Part shown: positions 42,467 to 45,826 of the stretch, piece by piece
Position numbering within the stretch: position 1 is the stretch's first letter
Layout of the letters: each line of letters begins with the position of its first letter
From: Spartobacteria bacterium
Lineage (GTDB): Bacteria; Verrucomicrobiota; Verrucomicrobiia; Chthoniobacterales; UBA10450
Assembly: GCA_003169695.1 (NCBI GenBank)
Contig: PNAS01000079.1
Span: 1 to 45,826, forward strand
DNA: 45,826 nucleotides
Direction of reading: 5' to 3'
The notes under the pieces: model-generated
Databases searched by the model: none
Seen by the model: the letters and a program-made list of their open reading frames with translations, nothing else
What the model was told of the DNA's origin: nothing
Made by a program: the position numbers and the translations under genes

Positions 42467-43317
42467 GCCGCGGCACGTCGCTTCTGTTTGACCAGCGAGG
42501 AGGTTGAGCGGTTGGCGGGGCGACTGCCGTTTCGTTTTGGCTTGAGCGACTGATTTCGGTTCAAGCTTTCCTGAAGCACCTTTACGAGATCGACCACGTT
42601 AGTAGCGCGCACGGTCGGCGTGGGCTTGCCCGCGATTTCCTTGTGCTGCGCTTTCTGCTCGATCATTTCCATGACTGCCGTCCGGTATTCGTCGCGATAC
42701 TTTTCCGGCTCCCAGGGAACGGACATGCTTTCAATCAGCGATTGCGCCATCTTTAACTCCTTCTCGGTGATTGCGCTGGTCGGCCCATTCTTTAGCTCCT
42801 CAGGGCTAAGAATCTCGGAAGCAAAGTGCATGAGTTCTAGAATGAGAAAGAGGCCGTCCGGCTTTACGGATGCGAGGTGTTCGCGATTGCTGATCACCAC
42901 CTTCGCAATTCCGATCTTGCCCGTGCCAGTAAGTGCTCTATGCAGTAGCGCATAAGCTTTCTCGCCGCCTTTTTGCGGCTCTAGGAAATACGGCTTGTAG
43001 AAGAACTTTGGATCGACCTGCCCAAGATCCACGAAGTCGGTGATGTCAATCGAATGAGTGGACTCAATCTTCACTTTCGCGAAGTCCTCTTCCTTTAGCA
43101 CCACATATTGGCCGCGCTCGTACTCGAAGCCTTTCACGATCTGGTCGGCGGAGACTTCTTTCGAGTCTGCTTCCGCGACCTTCTTGTATTTGATGGGACT
43201 GAGATCGGTGGATCGAAGCTGCCGAAAACTGAGCTTCTCCTCACGGGTGGCCGGATAGACGGCTATTGGGATGTAAACGAGACCGAAGCTGATGCTACCT
43301 TTCCAAATCGCACGCAT
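42463..43317 (-). CDS. ku: non-homologous end-joining protein Ku
   Basis: 284-residue bacterial Ku that binds DNA double-strand ends as a homodimer and recruits ligase LigD. Seen: MRAIWKGSISFGLVYIPIAV at the N-terminus, KYKKVAEADSKEVSADQIVKG-type region, DPKFFYKPYFLEPQKGGEKAY, and SIPW-type SMSVPWEPEKYRDEYR. The tail after about residue 255 is Lys/Arg/Ser-rich and could bind DNA. No ligD is in the window. It is divergent from the ABC exporter gene. Confidence 0.95.
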   Translation of the reverse strand: MRAIWKGSISFGLVYIPIAVYPATREEKLSFRQLRSTDLSPIKYKKVAEADSKEVSADQIVKGFEYERGQYVVLKEEDFAKVKIESTHSIDITDFVDLGQVDPKFFYKPYFLEPQKGGEKAYALLHRALTGTGKIGIAKVVISNREHLASVKPDGLFLILELMHFASEILSPEELKNGPTSAITEKELKMAQSLIESMSVPWEPEKYRDEYRTAVMEMIEQKAQHKEIAGKPTPTVRATNVVDLVKVLQESLNRNQSLKPKRNGSRPANRSTSSLVKQKRRAAA

Positions 43318-43588
43318 AGGGCGATCTTACCAACACTGGCCCCGTTGTGTCAACCGGCTCAACATCTTGCGCGAGTGCTGCGGTTTATCGGCGTATTCCA
43401 GTTGTCTCGTAAACGGCACGGCGCCCTGCGGTCTTCAGTTTTGGTCTACGTTCCAGAATCGTCCCGTCCACGCCAATTTGTTCTTGCAGTTACGGCGGCA
43501 AATCTGGCAAAGCTCGCGTCGACGAACCGCGGGACACCGGCGCCAGTGTAGCGACGGGACCGCGGATTTCTTAACCACTTCACAGCTT
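43318..43588. other. divergent promoter region between ku and ABC exporter
   Basis: 271 bp. The ABC frame is open through it to 43292, but the translated 99 residues are Arg/Cys/Gln-rich, lack any domain and include the start of ku on the opposite strand, so I treat it as non-coding. I see no convincing promoter boxes or strong hairpin. Confidence 0.4.
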
Positions 43589-45676
43589 ATGACTGGAAAA
43601 CCACCACCAGGACAGACCGCGGGCAGGGCTCAATCGTCGCCGTCAGGCCAGGGACCCCAAACGACGCAAGGCGCGCAGCCATCCGGCTCAGGCAAGGCGC
43701 CGAGCGGGAGCGGGGTCCAAGGAATGCCGCCGGGGGCTCAAGAAGAAGAGGTAAAACTCAGCGATGTGCGCTGGGGTGTGATCTTTCGCATGGGCTGGAA
43801 GATGGTGGCCTTTTGCAAACATCTCGCGCTCATTTATTGCGTGATGACGCTCCTCCAAAACGGGATGAATCTCGGCATGTCGCAGCTGGTGGGGAAAATC
43901 ACCCAGGAGCTCACCCGCCCGGCGGAAGTCGTAATACCTGCGGATTCGGCGTCTGCATTTGCCAGCACAAGCGCGGGCCCGATCGCCCCAGCGGTGCCGC
44001 CAACGACTGACCACTCTCGCCTGATTTGGATCTGCATTCTGTGGGCTATCTGCGCTCTGGGTGCGCTTGGTTTGGGCATCCCGTTTCGCGCCATCTCGAC
44101 CAAGCTCGATCTGACCATTTCCAACCGGCTCCGCAGCCGCCTTTTCGAACGGTTGCTGCGGCAGGGTCCAGAGTTTTATCACACACACGATCCCGGAGAG
44201 CTCAATGCCGTGGCCAATCAGTTTACGATCGAGGCGGCCATGACCATGCGGCAGATCGCGGTGGATATGCTACTGCAGATGGCCGTGCTTGGCGGCACAG
44301 TCGCCTTGCTCATCTACAACTTCCAGATGAAGGGGCCGCCTCCGACCATCTTCGGTCACGTGATCCCGCCGGCGCTCATCCCGATCGCCATCGTTCTCTT
44401 TGCCTTCATCTCGCCCTACATCACGGGAAAGATGGCAAACCGCGTGCGCAATGTCTCGAGCGACATGCAGGAGAAGATGCTCGCCATTAACAGCCTCGTC
44501 ACTGGCGCGATGCAATCGCCGGAGGAAATCCAGACTATGGAGGCTGAGCCGATTTTCTCGGAGAAACACGATGCGCAGCTCCAAGCACTCCTCAGGTCAC
44601 GGTTGAAATCAACGCTCACGATCGAATCGGTCAATCTCGTGAACGGCCTGCCCAGCTGGTTCATCCAGGTCGTCATGCTCGCATTCGGCGTCTATCTCGC
44701 CCTCCGCTCCGGCGATGCCGAGAGCGCGGGAAACGTCGTCGCTATTTTCCTTCTCACGCCGGCCCTGATGTCGCCGATTGGATCGCTCTCCGCTTATATC
44801 GTCATGGCGGGCAGTGCATGGCCGCGGATCGAGACGGTAAACAAAATGCTCGAATCGCGCGCCAGTCGCGAGGAACGCTCCGGCACGGTCAAGCTGGAAT
44901 CGGTGCCGCCCACGCTCGAGGCAAAAAATCTTACTTTTTCCTACAAGCCGGATTCCCGGCGCATTTTCGACGACGTCTCCTTTGAACTACCGACGGGAAA
45001 AATCACTGGGTTCGTCGCCAAGATGGGACAGGGGAAGACGACTTTTTTTAAGCTCGCGCTCCGCTTTTACGATCCCCAGGAAGGCCAGGTGATCCTCGGC
45101 GGAAGGCCGGTAGGGGACTACGCCGCCGATAATCTGTACGATCACATTGCGATGATGTCGCAATTTCCCGCCTTCTTTCACGACACCCTCCGGGCCAATA
45201 TGAAGATGGCCAAGCCCGACGCGACCGACGCGGAGATCCGTGCCATTTGCGAGGAGACTGGAGTGTGGAGCGTTTTGCAGGCTGGGGTAACTGGCAATCC
45301 ACTCGATGCCGAGTTCGCGGCCGGCCGGCGTCTTTCTGGCGGCCAAAGAAAACTGCTGGCCCTAACCCGCTGCCTGCTCCGCAATCCCGCGGTTCTCTTT
45401 CTCGATGAGCCGACGGTCGGGATGGATAATCAGGAAAAGTTTGGGATCCTGGGAATGATCCGGCAGGCGGCCAAAAACCACACCGTCATGGTGGTGGATC
45501 ACGATCTTCGCTGGTTGTTGCCTTTCTGCGATTATTTCATCGTTCTGAGCGAGGGCAAGATCGCGGAGCGCGGGACTGGCGACGAACTTCTCGCGAGGCA
45601 AGGCTTGTTTTACGACCTCTACCATGCAGACGGCGCGCCGTCTGCGGAACATTCCGCCGCGGCGGCTCCCGTTTGA
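43589..45676 (+). CDS. ABC exporter, fused permease and ATPase
   Basis: 695 residues from ATG 43589. Residues 1-58 are a soluble Gly/Pro/Ser/Gln-rich extension (GQTAGRAQSSPSGQGPQTTQ). The membrane domain (about 60-420) has six predicted helices, with an Ala/Thr/Pro-rich external loop after helix 1. The ATPase follows: Walker A ends MGQGKTT with K483 but has Ala where the first Gly is expected; signature L582-SGGQ; Walker B LFLDEPT with D606-E607; H-loop H638. It should act as a homodimer exporting lipid, peptide or drug; the substrate is unknown. It is divergent from ku. Confidence 0.9.
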   Translation: MTGKPPPGQTAGRAQSSPSGQGPQTTQGAQPSGSGKAPSGSGVQGMPPGAQEEEVKLSDVRWGVIFRMGWKMVAFCKHLALIYCVMTLLQNGMNLGMSQLVGKITQELTRPAEVVIPADSASAFASTSAGPIAPAVPPTTDHSRLIWICILWAICALGALGLGIPFRAISTKLDLTISNRLRSRLFERLLRQGPEFYHTHDPGELNAVANQFTIEAAMTMRQIAVDMLLQMAVLGGTVALLIYNFQMKGPPPTIFGHVIPPALIPIAIVLFAFISPYITGKMANRVRNVSSDMQEKMLAINSLVTGAMQSPEEIQTMEAEPIFSEKHDAQLQALLRSRLKSTLTIESVNLVNGLPSWFIQVVMLAFGVYLALRSGDAESAGNVVAIFLLTPALMSPIGSLSAYIVMAGSAWPRIETVNKMLESRASREERSGTVKLESVPPTLEAKNLTFSYKPDSRRIFDDVSFELPTGKITGFVAKMGQGKTTFFKLALRFYDPQEGQVILGGRPVGDYAADNLYDHIAMMSQFPAFFHDTLRANMKMAKPDATDAEIRAICEETGVWSVLQAGVTGNPLDAEFAAGRRLSGGQRKLLALTRCLLRNPAVLFLDEPTVGMDNQEKFGILGMIRQAAKNHTVMVVDHDLRWLLPFCDYFIVLSEGKIAERGTGDELLARQGLFYDLYHADGAPSAEHSAAAAPV

Positions 45677-45826
45677 GTCTCAGCACTTTTTGACGGTGTG
45701 AAAGATAACTCGCAAAATCCCCAAACTTATCAGTCTAACAGGAAACAACGACGGACAGGCAAAGGCTTGTAGCGCCGTACGAAATCAGTAAAGATTTACC
45801 GCCAGATCGAGTGATGTGGCGGTGAA

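Noticed and set aside
43292..43588. N-terminal extension of the ABC exporter frame
   Set aside because: Arg/Cys-rich, overlaps the ku start and has no domain; ATG 43589 gives a sensible N-terminus.

Overview
The window is a roughly 58-60% GC bacterial chromosome segment packed with genes on both strands. It contains no rRNA, tRNA, phage, transposase or CRISPR array that I can see. The gene content best fits a soil verrucomicrobium (Verrucomicrobiota, probably Chthoniobacterales). The clues are zwf paired with opcA, a secreted protein ending in two copies of a repeat I associate with that group, M13 and M24 peptidases with signal peptides, DUF3309- and DUF547-type proteins, and dispersed short palindromic repeats. 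This placement is inference; no ribosomal marker is present.

Layout. 1-8.9 kb is housekeeping: an M23 peptidase cut by the window edge, a 50-residue DUF3309-like membrane protein, purA-uppS, hemW divergent from a DUF362-squalene/phytoene synthase pair, a family 4 uracil-DNA glycosylase, queA and a YciA-like thioesterase. 8.9-13.7 kb holds a small exported protein and a cNMP-binding/DUF4388 regulator, divergent from a glycosyltransferase-DUF547-radical SAM run. 13.8-20.1 kb is a minus-strand block for redox and one-carbon metabolism, in transcription order DUF2269 remnant, chrA, a phosphatase-serine hydroxymethyltransferase fusion, zwf and opcA. 20.2-30.3 kb is accessory: small membrane and secreted proteins of unknown function, an ICL/PEP-mutase family enzyme, a sarcosine/N-methyltryptophan oxidase, a TonB-like protein, an M13 peptidase, a channel-like membrane protein and an atypical SDR. 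30.3-37.0 kb has a 156-bp inverted-repeat element, a di-heme cytochrome, a membrane protein, an M24 peptidase, a DEAD-box helicase and rsmH. 37.0-45.8 kb contains a decayed locus (MetE-like fragment fused to a receiver-domain fragment), an FMN reductase, a large secreted repeat protein, a CPBP protease, a second hidden 50-residue membrane protein, a DUF72 protein overlapping ku, and an ABC exporter.

Most notable observations: (i) a single reading frame joining a low-molecular-weight phosphatase to GlyA; (ii) two copies of a non-coding MITE-like inverted repeat plus three smaller GC-rich palindromes; (iii) a deletion scar joining two unrelated gene fragments; (iv) short membrane protein genes hidden below usual length cut-offs. 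I do not see a clear multi-gene defence or biosynthetic system. The nearest candidates for an undescribed pathway are the DUF362-squalene synthase pair and the glycosyltransferase-DUF547-radical SAM run.
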